Positions 23,783-34,193 of a stretch of DNA of 64,000 nucleotides are shown piece by piece; the stretch's first letter is position 1, and each line of letters begins with the position of its first letter. This DNA comes from Timema cristinae. Lineage: Eukaryota > Arthropoda > Insecta > Phasmatodea > Timematidae. The notes under the pieces are model-generated. The model was not told the origin of the DNA. It was given only the letters and a program-made list of their open reading frames with translations, and did not search any database. The position numbers were made by a program, and so were the translations under genes. Location: positions 46,417,993 to 46,481,992 of the forward strand of contig JBCFYV010011164.1 of the NCBI GenBank assembly GCA_039000515.1, in the 5' to 3' direction.

Positions 23783-24840
23783 ACATATATTAATTCACCC
23801 GCTTCTTGGGGTTCTGAAAATTCGTATTACAGTATCACGAACTATTGGCGGATCCAGGATATTGTGTCCACAGAGGTTCATTGGCGTTCACGGTGAATTA
23901 AAAGTTGCTAGTATTTTCAAGATTCATTAATTGTTTTCTGTGCGTGCAAGTGATGGAATTAGCATAAAAATGAGTAAAAATATCGGACACACAAGGAAAG
24001 TCCTTAGAGTCTACGAAGGTCTTAAAACGGCTATGTTCATCCCTATCCCATTAGAATAATTATCATATATGCGTACAACCTGAACAGGTAGTAAGATGCA
24101 GTGATAAAATAAATACATATACGGCGTCGGTGCATGATGTTCTGGATATAAAGAAACGAATGATGGCCAGATGGTCAGTATGCCCGCGCCCTAAGAGACG
24201 CGTCTATTTCCTGCCCCCAAGCACTTAACAAACAAAGGAAAGGTCAACTTTCCTTTCCTTAAGAGTTGAACAAACTCTTCAGAATAGTTTCACTTTAAAT
24301 GGGAGATGTATTCAGCTCTTAGATGTTGACCTAGGTACTCAACGTCACAACGAGTGGCACGGATAGTGTGCTTGACGGAATAGGAGTCTGCTGTTTGAAA
24401 CCCTGGCTGGCTCAACTAATATAGTTTTTGGGCTGCTCAAATAGAGGTTTCGGATCTTCTTCAGGCAAGATTTAATGCCCGTGTGCTGGCTATAGGAGAC
24501 TTTTTGGGATGTGACCAGTGGCGGCTCATGTATAGACACTGTGGAACTGCAGCAACCCCTATTTCCACTTAATATTATCGATAACATTTAATATAATGAG
24601 TCCTATTTTCTTTAATTCTTTCTTTATTTTTGTAGTACAACATATATTTCTTAAGATTAATGTTAGTACTTCAGTAGCCATCCCCCAGTTTATGAAAAAT
24701 ATACAAAAATCTTTGTATGGAACTGTGCGCTTCACAGTGCCAGTGACGTGGTGTTTGACTGTTGTACGTATGCGCACATAGGAGGGGGTGGGGAGGAAGG
24801 TGGGACTGCCAGGTATAGAGAGCAATGTTGCTCTCACAGT
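23783..24840. other. Non-coding stretch with transposon fragments
   Basis: A 5'-truncated SINE tail lies at about 24041-24110 (ATATGCGTACAACCTGAACA then GGTAGTAAGATGCAGTG). A tRNA-like head may lie at 24350-24415 (GGCACGGATAGTGTGCTTGA, GTTTGAAACCCTGG). AGTGGCGGCTCATG at about 24521 resembles a DNA-transposon end. No gene. Confidence 0.45.
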
Positions 24841-24852
24841 GCCGGTGTGACA

Positions 24853-25063
24853 GGAAATCTTTAGATTAGGAAATTTTTAGGTAATGGTTCTTTGTCAATG
24901 CCGCCCATTTTGTTTTTTTAATTTCTTTGTCAACGTCGCTTTTTTAAATTCTTTGTCAACGCCGCTCTAAAGTTTTTAGGAAATCTTTAGACTAGGAAAT
25001 TTTTAGGTAGTGGCTCTTTGTTAATGCCGCCCTTAGGAAGTGTGTGTGTGTGTGTGTGTGTGT
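24853..25063 (+). repeat. Imperfect duplication and (TG)n microsatellite
   Basis: AGGAAATCTTTAGATTAGGA to AATGCCGCCC occurs at about 24853-24906 and again at about 24978-25033, with shorter TTCTTTGTCAACG(T/C)CGCT units between. A (TG)n run of about 12 units follows at 25040-25063. Confidence 0.7.
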
Positions 25064-25335
25064 TAGAACAAATCAAAACTCATTTTCTAGTGTATCTTTT
25101 CGGAAGTTTATTAAATTGATTGCATGTATTTAGTTTATTGTTAGTATGGATAAATACTGCCTATTCAGGCCTTGGGAAGAGCAGCCAACATCAAAAAGCC
25201 AAGATTCTCTTTTACACGAAGATAGCAGCAGGGAGTATTTTTTGAACAGTTTATAAATAATAACTTATTTATTTATCATTTTCTTGGTCAGCGATGGTGA
25301 AAATATTAATCGCCATAATTAGATGAGCCTGACAT

Positions 25336-25800
25336 TTAGACGGCGTGCACACCGGGATACGAACCTTGATATCTTTAGCACGGTCGTACTTCGACCCCCA
25401 CCATTTTCGAAGGGGTTTTGACGGTTGTTCAGATTTTTCAAGACCAGGTAGAATGTGTACCCAAATTTGATTATTGTGAGAAATTCAAACGTCGATCACT
25501 CTGTCATCAGCCGTCTAGTGACGCCCTAGACCATGCAATCATCGATGCAAATATACAAATTTAGATGGCGTACACACCGGGACTCGAACCTCGATGTCTT
25601 TAGCACAGCTGATGTATGTTATAACGGTCGTACTTCTACCCCCACCATTTTCGAAGTAGTTTTGCAGGTCAACCAGATTTTTCTAGACCAGGTAGAATGT
25701 GTACCCGCATTTGATTTTAGTGAGAAAATCAAACGTCGATCACTTTGTCATCGGCCATCTAGTGACATCTTAGACCATGTGACCAACGATGCAAGTATAC
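25336..25800 (-). repeat. Tandem dimer of a roughly 225-240-bp SINE-like unit
   Basis: Two direct copies, 25336-25560 and 25561-25800, share GGCGT(G/A)CACACCGGGA, CGGTCGTACTTC, CCCCACCATTTTCGAAG, GACCAGGTAGAATGTGTACC and AAACGTCGATCACT. The second carries a 17-bp insertion. On the minus strand each has a B-box-like GGTTCGAGTCCCGG and a TGGTCTAAGATGTCACTAGA head, so the unit is probably tRNA-derived and arranged as a dimer. Confidence 0.7.
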
Positions 25801-25923
25801 AATGCTTTGTGACGGTAGATTGCTACCCACGTATAAAGTGAAAACAACAGTTTTATTCCTCAAGCCACTTATAACAAAAAAATAATTTAATGTTAGCAAC
25901 TATATTTTGTCTGAATAATATAT

Positions 25924-26091
25924 AACTGCATAAATTCTTAAGTAATATCTGGGCAGAGGAAGATATAAAATGTACCTGCATTTGTGTGAAGGCAGAGCGA
26001 CACGGTCAACTGCATACATTCTTAAGAAACATCGTGGCCGAGGAAGATATAAAATGTACCTGCATTTGTGTGAAGGCAGAGCGACACGGTC
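25924..26091 (+). repeat. 84-bp tandem duplication
   Basis: Unit 25924-26007 is repeated at 26008-26091 with few differences (AACTGCATAAATTCTTAAGT against AACTGCATACATTCTTAAGA; the last 50 bp are nearly identical, GAGGAAGATATAAAATGTAC to GCGACACGGTC). Its GAAGATATAAAATGTACCTG, CATTTGTGTGAAGG part resembles the family C SINE body near 62010, so it is probably a duplicated SINE fragment. Confidence 0.75.
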
Positions 26092-26156
26092 CCCCTGGAT
26101 TTAATACCCCCTACCTCCCCCGCTAATAGCTGTGAAGTTAAGCTTATCGGTATTTA

Positions 26157-26292
26157 TATCTTCGTCTTACTACCCGTCAGGGGCACAAGACACGGACGAT
26201 GAGGGAGAAAACCGGCTCCCCCGTCTTCGGTAGTCTAGCTCAACATGAATCTGCCGCGTTAGCCAACTGCGTCATCGAGGCGGGTATCTATC
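26157..26292 (-). mobile_element. SINE family C, internally deleted
   Basis: On the minus strand it reads CCCGCCTCGATGACGCAGTT, then GGCTAACGCGGCAGATTCAT and GAGCTAGACTACCGAAGACG. The tail is reduced to GACGGGTAGTAAGACGAAG. A second head fragment of the same family lies at 27118-27195. Confidence 0.6.
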
Positions 26293-27117
26293 ACTCTGCA
26301 CTCTCTTTAGAGAGTTAACAATCTTTACGAGGATGTTTGGCCAAAACTATTATTCATGCTACTCCATCATTGACACCTGGATACGGGATTCGAACCCGGG
26401 AATTTTGACGCAACAATATATGGTTTGTATTTATAAAAGAAATTAGCGTTTATCCCTTTAGATAGAGCACAGGAGAAATATGTCCATCCTCAGTGAGAGA
26501 GTTAGCGAGAATGAAATATAACTGTAAATAGTTCGGTCTCGGCGGAAACAATAGGGAGATACCCAAGGATCTAGTTGTTGTTTTTTTTTGCCAGTGATGA
26601 GGATCAAATATGGTCGCACATAATAAAAATATTAAATGAATGCTATTTTACAGAGACAAAGTTTGTTAGGGTTCTAGTTAATTTAAATAAAATATAGTGA
26701 GAAATATATTCTGGAGATAAAATAGAAATGTTATGTCCAAAAGGTGAACAAAATCAATTATCATTCTGAATGAAATATGTGACCAATTAATAAGTACTAT
26801 GTTTTATTCATAAAAACAAACAAATACATAATTTTATTGATCACAATAACCAATCTGTAAATACAAACTCTAAACCAACTTGTTCTAATATATTTAACAA
26901 AATTAAAATTTTCAAAAGTAAATTATTTGTAAATTACCCGAAATTATTTGGTATTTGTGAAAAAAAAAGGTTATTCTTAAATATCATGAAAAACTAATCT
27001 CTGATTTTCATTTTGAATTCAATTTTCCCTGTTAATTTCCATAAAAAATTCAAATTGACGCTACTGGACTAGGAAATGGGAAGGTTGCACCCACATCTGT
27101 GCGGGGGAGGGGGAAAA
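26293..27117. other. AT-rich non-coding stretch
   Basis: No gene. A B-box-like GGGATTCGAACCCGGG at about 26383-26402 may belong to another tRNA-derived fragment. Confidence 0.45.
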
Positions 27118-27195
27118 TCAGCCCAGTTCACCCGTCAGAGATTCGAACATCTATCTTCCTGCCGCGTTAGCCAACTGCGTCACCGAGGTGGCAAG
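27118..27195 (-). mobile_element. SINE family C head fragment
   Basis: The minus strand reads CCTCGGTGACGCAGTTGGCT, then AACGCGGCAGGAAGATAGAT and GTTCGAATCTCTGACGGG. The 3' body is missing. Confidence 0.6.
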
Positions 27196-27299
27196 GTTTT
27201 CTACTTTCTGCTTTTGTATATCCACGAAACATTTCAGGGCTGATGAACTGTGTAGGAAACTGATAAATCTCCTTTATTTTCCGTATCCCTCTTTAATAC

Positions 27300-28075
27300 T
27301 ACAGTTTCACTTTCGATTATATTCCCTTCTCCTGACGTACAAGACAATGAATTATTAATTGCCTGCATTTCATCTTGATCTTCTGTCTGGGTGGTCTGTC
27401 ACATCACTGCTAAGATAATCATTATCATTAAACACATCTTAGTCATAAGGAAATATTCCTACCTTTCTAAAACCAGATATGACGTTTGATGGTGTCATGG
27501 ATTTTTCGAAAGCTTTCCCAACACATTCTACAATTTGGTAAATATTGAGTAGAATACGAGGATGGTGCAACAGCTATGATTCTATGGCGCGGTCATAGTG
27601 TGAATGAAATTAATGGAACACACATATAAAGGCTGCATTTTATTGCTGCAAAGAGGTGGAGTCGTCAGTAGAGTCACTCCATTCTCCTTGGCAATTTCTA
27701 AATCTGCTAGAGCAAGATGGCTTTCATGGTTATAAAAACTTATAAGTGAAGGATATTCTTTTGAAGAATGAGAATGCCTTACAAAATGTTGCCTTACCTC
27801 CGGGAAAAGACTGCTGTTCATCCATCTAGATGGTTGAGCAAGTCCTAGGATTCCTGGGGGTGCACCTTTGATCATGTGTTCTTTAAAGTGAACCCTTTGA
27901 AATACAGGAGAAGTTCAACACCAGACGCGCTGACAATGCAGCAAGTTGTGACGAGTGTGCCCTTCTCACCACTTGTAGCTGTATTCAATTGTTTAACACC
28001 TTTCGGAGCGAGGATCCGTTTTGGTATTTGTACCGTCGAGGTGCCTGTTTCATTTAAGTTATATATCCTGTGTAA
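27300..28075 (-). pseudogene. Pogo/Jerky-type (Tc1/mariner superfamily) transposase relic
   Basis: Minus-strand DDE_1 domain in order. YNLNETGTSTVQIPKRILAP near 28060-27990 corresponds to the first catalytic block, whose usual DETG reads NETG, so that aspartate is lost. TSGEKGTLVTTCCIVSASG follows, then after a stop GAPPGILGLAQPSRWMNSSL, YNHESHLALADLEIAKENGV, LLTTPPLCSNKMQPL, IYQIVECVGKAFEKSM and NVISGFRKVGIFPYD near 27470. The usual MQPLDV block reads MQPLYV. Stops and frame changes show it is dead. Transposases of this type cut and paste DNA at TA sites. The N-terminal DNA-binding part was not found. Confidence 0.8.
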
Positions 28076-28109
28076 TAATTTTAATTATGTCAATTTATAT
28101 TTGATTTAA

Positions 28110-29376
28110 CTTTAATTTATTATGAAGTGATTATTTATTTAAAACTTATTATTTTCAATGTAAATTGCATTGCGTCGAAGGAAACACCTAATAATGATGC
28201 CAATACATTTATCTGATCAAGAAATACTTTTTTACTGGAGTTTTTGTCCGGATATTCCGTCCCCGCTTTAAAAACCATCCTGATCAGTTGTAATTTTATT
28301 GTCGTCTTCTGAGAGACTCATAATGGCCGCTCTATACAAGGAGGAAAGAAATTGACTCCAGCAGTAAGGGAGGGGAGAGACGTAGGATGAAGCGAGGCTG
28401 GGGATTGTTGGGAAAAAAAAGAGACGCGGACGGAAGAAAAAAAAAGTAAAAAGTTTTTTTTTAAAGAAAGTCTTGTGATAATGGCAGGGTTTTATTAGTG
28501 CCGATTACATCACAACTATGCCAGTAAAAGATAGTACAATGTCTGGGGACAACTTCAATAACTTCCAGAACAAGACTAGGACTTATAAGTGAGACTGTCT
28601 GATTCACTAACATCTAACATCCTCAACGCCGAAGACTACATGTGAGACGCCACTAACATGAGATTATATCAACCCAATCTTTAATTATTATTCATCCTTC
28701 GTTTTATACTACAATTTCTACCAGACTTCATTCAACGTTTAACATTTATTGCTCCAAGTTCAAAGGTTATTATTAATTTTAGCTTAATTCACTGACATTA
28801 GAATTTTTCTTGTAGATGTGTTTTTTTTTCTGTTTCAACATTGACTCTAGAAATAAACTTTTTTTTTGGCCAACGTAATGAGTTCGACGAATGCAAGGAC
28901 CTTATTTAGTATTAATTATTTGTGTCCAACGACCAAACTCATTGAAGAAATTGCCTATAAAAGTATACAGTATATATATTTAAGGATTTCCAATTGTTGA
29001 TTAAATAGTTGCACGTTCAATAAGTCCACTTAAACAGTAAACGTATATTTTTTCCAACGTGACCCAGAGGTCCTGAGAGAGTCCCGTACTCAATTTTTGT
29101 CGTTGTAATATTATGGTTTATTTTTTTATTTTACCCTGAGATAATTGTGGTAAAAAGTAAATGATGTTTGTGAACCCAAATATTGTAATCATTTTTTTTT
29201 GTCTGAGCAAGTCCACAATTAATTTATCACCTATCTTATGTATTTTTAAAAAGTTAATAAATAGATAAATGCTTCATGTAAATATATATAAAATTAACCC
29301 ACTTTCTTATTAAAATACACTACCTCATTATCGTTAAAGTTGTATTAATAATTAAAAAAAATTAAAATATCCACAG
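28110..29376. other. Non-coding stretch, probably including a Ty3/gypsy LTR at its right end
   Basis: No gene. Because a primer-binding site starts at 29377, the DNA to its left, ending ATATCCACA, should be an LTR. Its left edge could not be fixed. Runs of A and T are frequent at 28430-28470. Confidence 0.4.
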
Positions 29377-29395
29377 TGGCGCCAACAACGTGGGG
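29377..29395 (+). promoter_or_regulatory. Primer-binding site of a Ty3/gypsy element (lysine tRNA type)
   Basis: TGGCGCCAACAACGTGGGGC closely resembles the lysine tRNA primer-binding site TGGCGCCCAACGTGGGGC, with a small insertion. It is preceded by CCACA, a plausible LTR end, and followed by a gag-like region. Confidence 0.6.
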
Positions 29396-29416
29396 CCTGC
29401 TTTCATATTGGGAAAA

Positions 29417-30360
29417 ATGAATCTTACTCGTAAAGGTTTCACAAAGACAACTGCTATTAAATTGTGGTTAGGTTACGAGGTATGAAACCGGCAGGTTATT
29501 TCCTTAGAAGTAAAATTAGAGATAAGGATTCCACTGTAAGTCAGACTACGGATATGATTAAGATGGAGTCACAGGAGATCATGCGAAGTATAAAGGAGGT
29601 AACTGTGATTCCTCAGTTGTTAGAGGAGTTTGGGGACGAGGTTAGGACACCTGACATACCAACCACCTCTATCCCTCCAATTGACCTACCTCACGCTTTT
29701 GTTTCTCCTTCCAGCATACAAACCACCGCTGTCTAGGTTCCTACAACACCCCCTACCGATGTTCTAGCGGGGATCAAACAGCTGTTAGGACAGCTGTTAG
29801 CTAGTCAGGAACATATGAGGGCGGGACAAGAGAAATTAAAGGCCGGCTTAGAGGGCCAACTAAGGGACAGCCGTGAGCAGACTGAGGAGGACCTTCAAAC
29901 CTATATAGGGACACTGACAAGCTCCTTGAGAAACGAGTTTACTAATGAATTAGTCCGTACTAGGGAGGATTTGAAAGTGAGGATTGCTGTCTCAGAAGAG
30001 CGGGTTTCCCTTGAACTAGCCGAGGTCCAGCAGAAAGCTAAAACTATTCTTACGGAGGTACATTAGGAACTGGAGTTGAAACGTAAGGTGGTCGACGGGC
30101 GATTAGAACGCCAAACCACAATTTTAAATGTGTAGTTTCACTCACTGAACTTAGAAGTGCACACGCAAAGACAGACTCAATTAGGGACTACTACCGCCGT
30201 ACATTCAGAAATTGACAGACTGGATGAGAAGAGTAGGGACCACGTTTGAGTCCAGGAGAGACTCGAAAGCAAGATAAGTGAAACGATCGTGGACCTACAG
30301 GGGCAAGTACTTAGCATCGCCGAGAGATCAGGAGTGGGTACAACACTGGTCCTGACAATT
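29417..30360 (+). pseudogene. Ty3/gypsy gag-like N-terminal region, coiled coil
   Basis: Downstream of the primer-binding site an ATG at 29417 opens MNLTRKGFTKTTAIKLWLGY, then shifts frame to KPAGYFLRSKIRDKDSTVSQ. The region after 29780 is highly charged with heptad character (SQEHMRAGQEKLKAGLEGQL, EEDLQTYIGTLTSSLRNEFT, AVSEERVSLELAEVQQKAKT), so it would form a long coiled coil. Several stops interrupt it (near 29735, 30064, 30135 and 30250). Coiled-coil N-termini are frequent in insect gypsy gag proteins. The zinc-finger and pol parts are missing because LINE sequence begins near 30390. Confidence 0.55.
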
Positions 30361-30362
30361 TC

Positions 30363-31074
30363 ATGTCACCCTTGCTAACTTTATTAGGAGAGCGCTCGTT
30401 GGAGAACCGACTATCAAACGAAACAATACCGAAACTACCACCGAGGGCAATACTCACGCTACTGACAATATTCAACGCTCTACTTACACTCTGTCACTTC
30501 CCAGACGTATGGAAACTGGTGACAGTAATAACTCTTCCTAAACCAGGAAAGGACCCAATGTTCCCTCAGAACAGAAGGCCTATTAGTCTCCTCCCCACTG
30601 TGAGCAAACTATTTGAAAAACTAGTTCTAAAAAGGATAGACAAATTTAGCGAAAAAAAATGAGATCATCCCAAAAATCCAATTCGGTTTCAGGAAAAATC
30701 ACTCGACTATTCATCCCGTACTAAATTTAATTGAGGACGCCACAAAAACATTTGAAGAAAAAAAAACACACCGTAGCAATATTTCTAGACGTTGAAAAAG
30801 CATTCGACAGAGTTTGGCACATAGGACTAATTCAAAAACTAATTAAATTCAACTACCCACAATGGATCATCCACATTATCGCCAGTTACCTTGCTCGAAG
30901 GAAGTTTCAGGTAGTCATGGACGGAACAAAATCAGCCATACACGACATAAGGGCTGGGGTGCCCCAGGGATCTGCACTAGCACCACACCTTTATAGCATA
31001 TATATTTCAGACAATCCTACCAATCCACAAGTAAAAGTACGACTCTTTGCAGACGACACCATGGCCTACACCAT
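30363..31074 (+). pseudogene. Jockey-like non-LTR retrotransposon reverse transcriptase, truncated by the telomere-like array
   Basis: Reverse-transcriptase blocks in order: LPPRAILTLLTIFNALLTL, FPDVWKLVTVITLPKPGKDP, NRRPISLLPTVSKLFEKLVL, IQFGFRKNHSTIHPVLNLIE, then VAIFLDVEKAFDRVWHIGLI, GVPQGSALAPHLYSIYISD and VRLFADDTMAYTI with the FADD catalytic motif. Frame changes occur at A runs near 30655 and 30760. The endonuclease domain is missing and the C-terminal thumb is replaced: two codons after MAYTI the DNA becomes the decamer array. The motifs suit the jockey clade. Loss at both ends makes it inactive. Confidence 0.85.
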
Positions 31075-32777
31075 AACTCAACCTAACTCAACCTAACTGA
31101 AGCTAACTCAACCTAACTCAACCATACTTAACCTAACTCAACCTAACTCAACATAACTGAACCTAACTCAACCTAACTGAAGCTAAATCAACCTAACTGA
31201 AGCTAACTGAACCTAACTCAACCTAACTGAACCTAACTCAACCTAACTGAACCTAACTGAACCTAACTCAACCTAACTACCTAACTCAACCTAACTCAAC
31301 CTTACTCAACCTAACTCAACCTAACTCAACCTAACTGAAGCTAACTGAACCTAACTCAATCTAACTCAACCTAACTCAACCTAACTGAACCTAACTCAAC
31401 CTAACTGAACCTAACTAAACCTAACTGAACCTAACTCAACCTAACTCAACCTAACTCAACCTAACTGAAGCTAATTCAACCTAACTCAACCTAACTGAAC
31501 CTAACTCAACCTAACTCAACCTAACTGAACCTAACTCAACCTAACTCAACCTAACTCAACCTAACTCAACCTAACTCAACCTAACTCAACCTAACTGAAC
31601 CTAACTGAACCTAACTGAACCAAACTCAACATAACTGAACCTAACTGAACCTAACTGAACCTAACTGAACCTAACTCAACCTAACTCAACCTAACTGAAC
31701 CTAACTCAACCTAACTGGACCTAACTGAAGCTAAATCAACCTAACTGAAGCTAACTGAACCTAACTCAACCTAACTGAACCTAACTCAACCTAACTGAAC
31801 CTAACTGAACCTAACTCAACCTAACTCAACCTACTCAACCTAACTGAAGCTAACTCAACCTAACTGAAGCTAACTGAACCTAACTCAACCTAACTGAACC
31901 TAACTCAACCTAATTGAACCTAACTCAACCTAACTCAACCTAACTCAACCTAATTCAACCTAACTCAACCTAACTCAACATAACTCAACCTAACTGAAGC
32001 TAACTCAACCTAACTCAACCTAACTCAACCTAACTCAACCTAACTCAACCTAACTCAACCTAACTCAACCTAACTCAACCTAACTAAACCTAACTCAACC
32101 TGACTGAAGCTAACTCAACCTAACTCAACCTAACTGAACCTAACTGAACCTAACTCAACTTAACTCAACCTAACTCAACCTAACTAACCTAACTCAACCT
32201 AACTGAAGCTAACTGAACCTAACTCAACCTAACTGAACCTAACTCAACCTAACTGAACCTAACTACCTAACTCAACCTAACTCAACCTAACTCAACCTAA
32301 CTGAAGCTAACTGAACCTAACTCAATCTAACTCAACCTAACTCAACCTAACTGAACCTAACTAAACCTAACTGAACCTAACTGAACCTAACTCAACCTAA
32401 CTCAACCTAACTGAACCTAACTCAACCTAACTGAACCTAACTCAACCTAACTCTACCTAACTGAAGCTAATTCAACCTAACTCAACCTAACTGAACCTAA
32501 CTCAACCTTACTCAACCTAACTCAACCTAACTCAACCTAACTCAACCTAACTCAACCTAACTCAACCTAACTCAACCTAACTCAACCTAACTGAAGCTAA
32601 CTGAAGCTAACTCAACCTAACTGAACCTAACTCAACCTAACTGAACCTAACTCAACCTAACTGAACCTAACTCAACCTAACTCAACCAAACTCAACCAAA
32701 CTCAACCTAACTGAACCAAACTCAACCTAACTCAACCTAACTGAACCTAACTCAACCTAACTCAACCTAACTCAATC
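31074..32777. repeat. Telomere-like decamer array (AACCTAACTC/AACCTAACTG)n, about 1.7 kb
   Basis: About 170 tandem units of AACCTAACTC and AACCTAACTG, with rarer forms (AAGCTAACTG, AACATAACTG, AATCTAACTC, AACCTAATTC). On the other strand the unit is TTAGGTTGAG or TTAGGTTCAG, which is the canonical arthropod telomere pentamer TTAGG plus a variant pentamer. Variant patterns recur as blocks: AGCTAAATCA with its context at 31181 and 31729, and the AACTACCTAACTC to CTCAATCTAAC block at 31275 and 32261. The array therefore grew partly by duplicating blocks. It is interstitial here. Confidence 0.95.
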
Positions 32778-32791
32778 TCCCACAAATGTCA

Positions 32792-32842
32792 GACCAGTAT
32801 ACTACGAAAGTGCCGCCTTAGACCATAGAGCCACTGCAGCTT
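32792..32842 (-). mobile_element. SINE family B head fragment
   Basis: The minus strand reads CTGCAGTGGCTCTATGGTCT, then AAGGCGGCACTTTCGTAGTA, a family B head. The rest is missing; the telomere-like array starts only 15 bp away. Confidence 0.6.
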
Positions 32843-32886
32843 GTCAATATTATTATTTTTTATTTTAACACCACATATACACACAC

Positions 32887-33004
32887 CACTTTCTTTTAAG
32901 CTGAGAATGTGTGTGTGTGTGTATATATATATATACTTTCTTTTGAGCTGAGAAATTTATATATATATATATATATATATCTTTCTCAGCTCAAAAGAAA
33001 GTAT
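32887..33004. repeat. Hairpin with (TA)n loop, plus (TG)n and (TA)n microsatellites
   Basis: Arms TACTTTCTTTTGAGCTGAG at 32933-32955 and their reverse complement at 32982-33004 flank an alternating TA loop. A third, direct copy of CTTTCTTTTAAGCTGAGAA lies at about 32890. Strong cruciform potential. Confidence 0.85.
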
Positions 33005-33232
33005 TGTTTGTTTAACAATTTAACATGACAAAGCTTTTTGTTATGGAAATAAAGTTTTGCTGTAGGCTAATTAATAAATACTTATATTTTTTACTCTGTT
33101 TTCTTTAACATTTTGTTGAAATACAGTGCTATTGTGGAAAATAAAAAAACTAATGCCATCATAACCCATAAAAAAAAGACACTTGGACAAAAAATATGCA
33201 ATTAATACAATGCCGTGGATGTGTTAATAGGA

Positions 33233-33632
33233 CTACTTCTTTTCCTCTTTTCGCCGACTTAACTCCCAGCGGACCATTTCCAATTCCAGCTCAGCTTTCT
33301 CCATTTGCAGAGCATTCAGGGCTTGCTGATGCTGGAGTGCCATCTTGTGAAGCTCCTGCCTTTCAATTATCTCCATTTTCCGGCGTTCTCTTTCGTTTTC
33401 TATTCGCAAGCCCTGGAATTCCAGTTCCTTTTCTTCCTTCAGCTGGAAGAGGCGCTTATGATGCTCCATCTTCAGACTTTCTAGATCTTTTTGGTGGTCA
33501 ATAGACCCCTCGCCCTCTGCAGCCGAACTCTGACCTCCTCGGCCACGCGGGAACTATTGGAGGCACGCCTCCTTTCAACAAATCCACGTGGTCGAGGAGT
33601 AGTTGATACAACCACTTGTGATACAGGAGCAT
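33233..33632 (-). CDS. Myb/SANT-like gene, exon 3 (coiled coil, frame break)
   Basis: The acceptor TATGTTTATAG at 33633-33634 is followed by DAPVSQVVVSTTPRPRGFVE in frame with exon 2. That frame stops at 33481-33483. A second frame from about 33560 encodes SAAEGEGSIDHQKDLESLKM and then a strong coiled coil (FQLKEEKELEFQGLRIENER, MEKAELELEMVRWELSRRKE) ending at TAG 33233-33235. The coiled coil is typical of the C-terminus of Myb/SANT-like regulators, so a one-base indel near 33490-33560 separates the two halves. It may be an assembly error, a polymorphism or early decay. No short intron with GT-AG ends explains it. Confidence 0.65.
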
Positions 33633-33794
33633 CTATAAACATATAACCATTATAATAAGGGTGGAAAGTAAAAAAGTTAAAATTAGTCCTCTCACCCCCT
33701 TTCCGCCCCTAATGGGCAATTATTCTAAAGCATTAGCTTCCAGTTTATTATAGTCATAATTTCTTAGGTTGTATAGACCTAAGCTAATATACTA

Positions 33795-33995
33795 TTTATT
33801 TTAGCACCACATATTACTACCCATTGGAGTTATACGCTTAAGTACTAATTACACTGATGGGTTAAGGATGAATTTCAAAGGGGGAAAACTCTTAAATTCA
33901 CTTGAACAAGAGTCAAACCTCGATCTCCCCATCCTTGGCAGTAAAGTTCAACCAACACGAGATTAACGCATTAGACCTCATTGCTGCCGAGGCGG
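33795..33995 (-). mobile_element. SINE family C copy in the Myb/SANT-like gene intron
   Basis: The minus strand has a head starting ACCCGCCTCGGCAGCAATGA, the B-box region GAGGTTTGACTC, and the tail GCGTATAACTCCAATGGGTA then GTAATATGTGGTGCTAAAAT. Body partly deleted. Confidence 0.65.
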
Positions 33996-34193
33996 GTCTT
34001 AAAGCAAAAAGCTTTTTTGAGAACTAAAATGTATAGGCCATATTGTTGGCAGAAGCAGATTTCAAGGAGGGCCTAAGCATTTAAATAATTAGGCCTATAA
34101 TTGGAAGAGAGTAAAAGTTGGCGATCGAGTAAATAAACACAATCAAAAGTTGCATTAAAATGAAATTGCTTAGATCAACATCAAATCTAGTAC

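Noticed and set aside
26380..26405. tRNA T-arm at GGGATTCGAACCCGGG
   Set aside because: Isolated B-box-like palindrome with no matching upstream half.
31074..32777. CRISPR-like repeat array
   Set aside because: Decamers are directly contiguous with no unique spacers, and the context is eukaryotic. It is a satellite.
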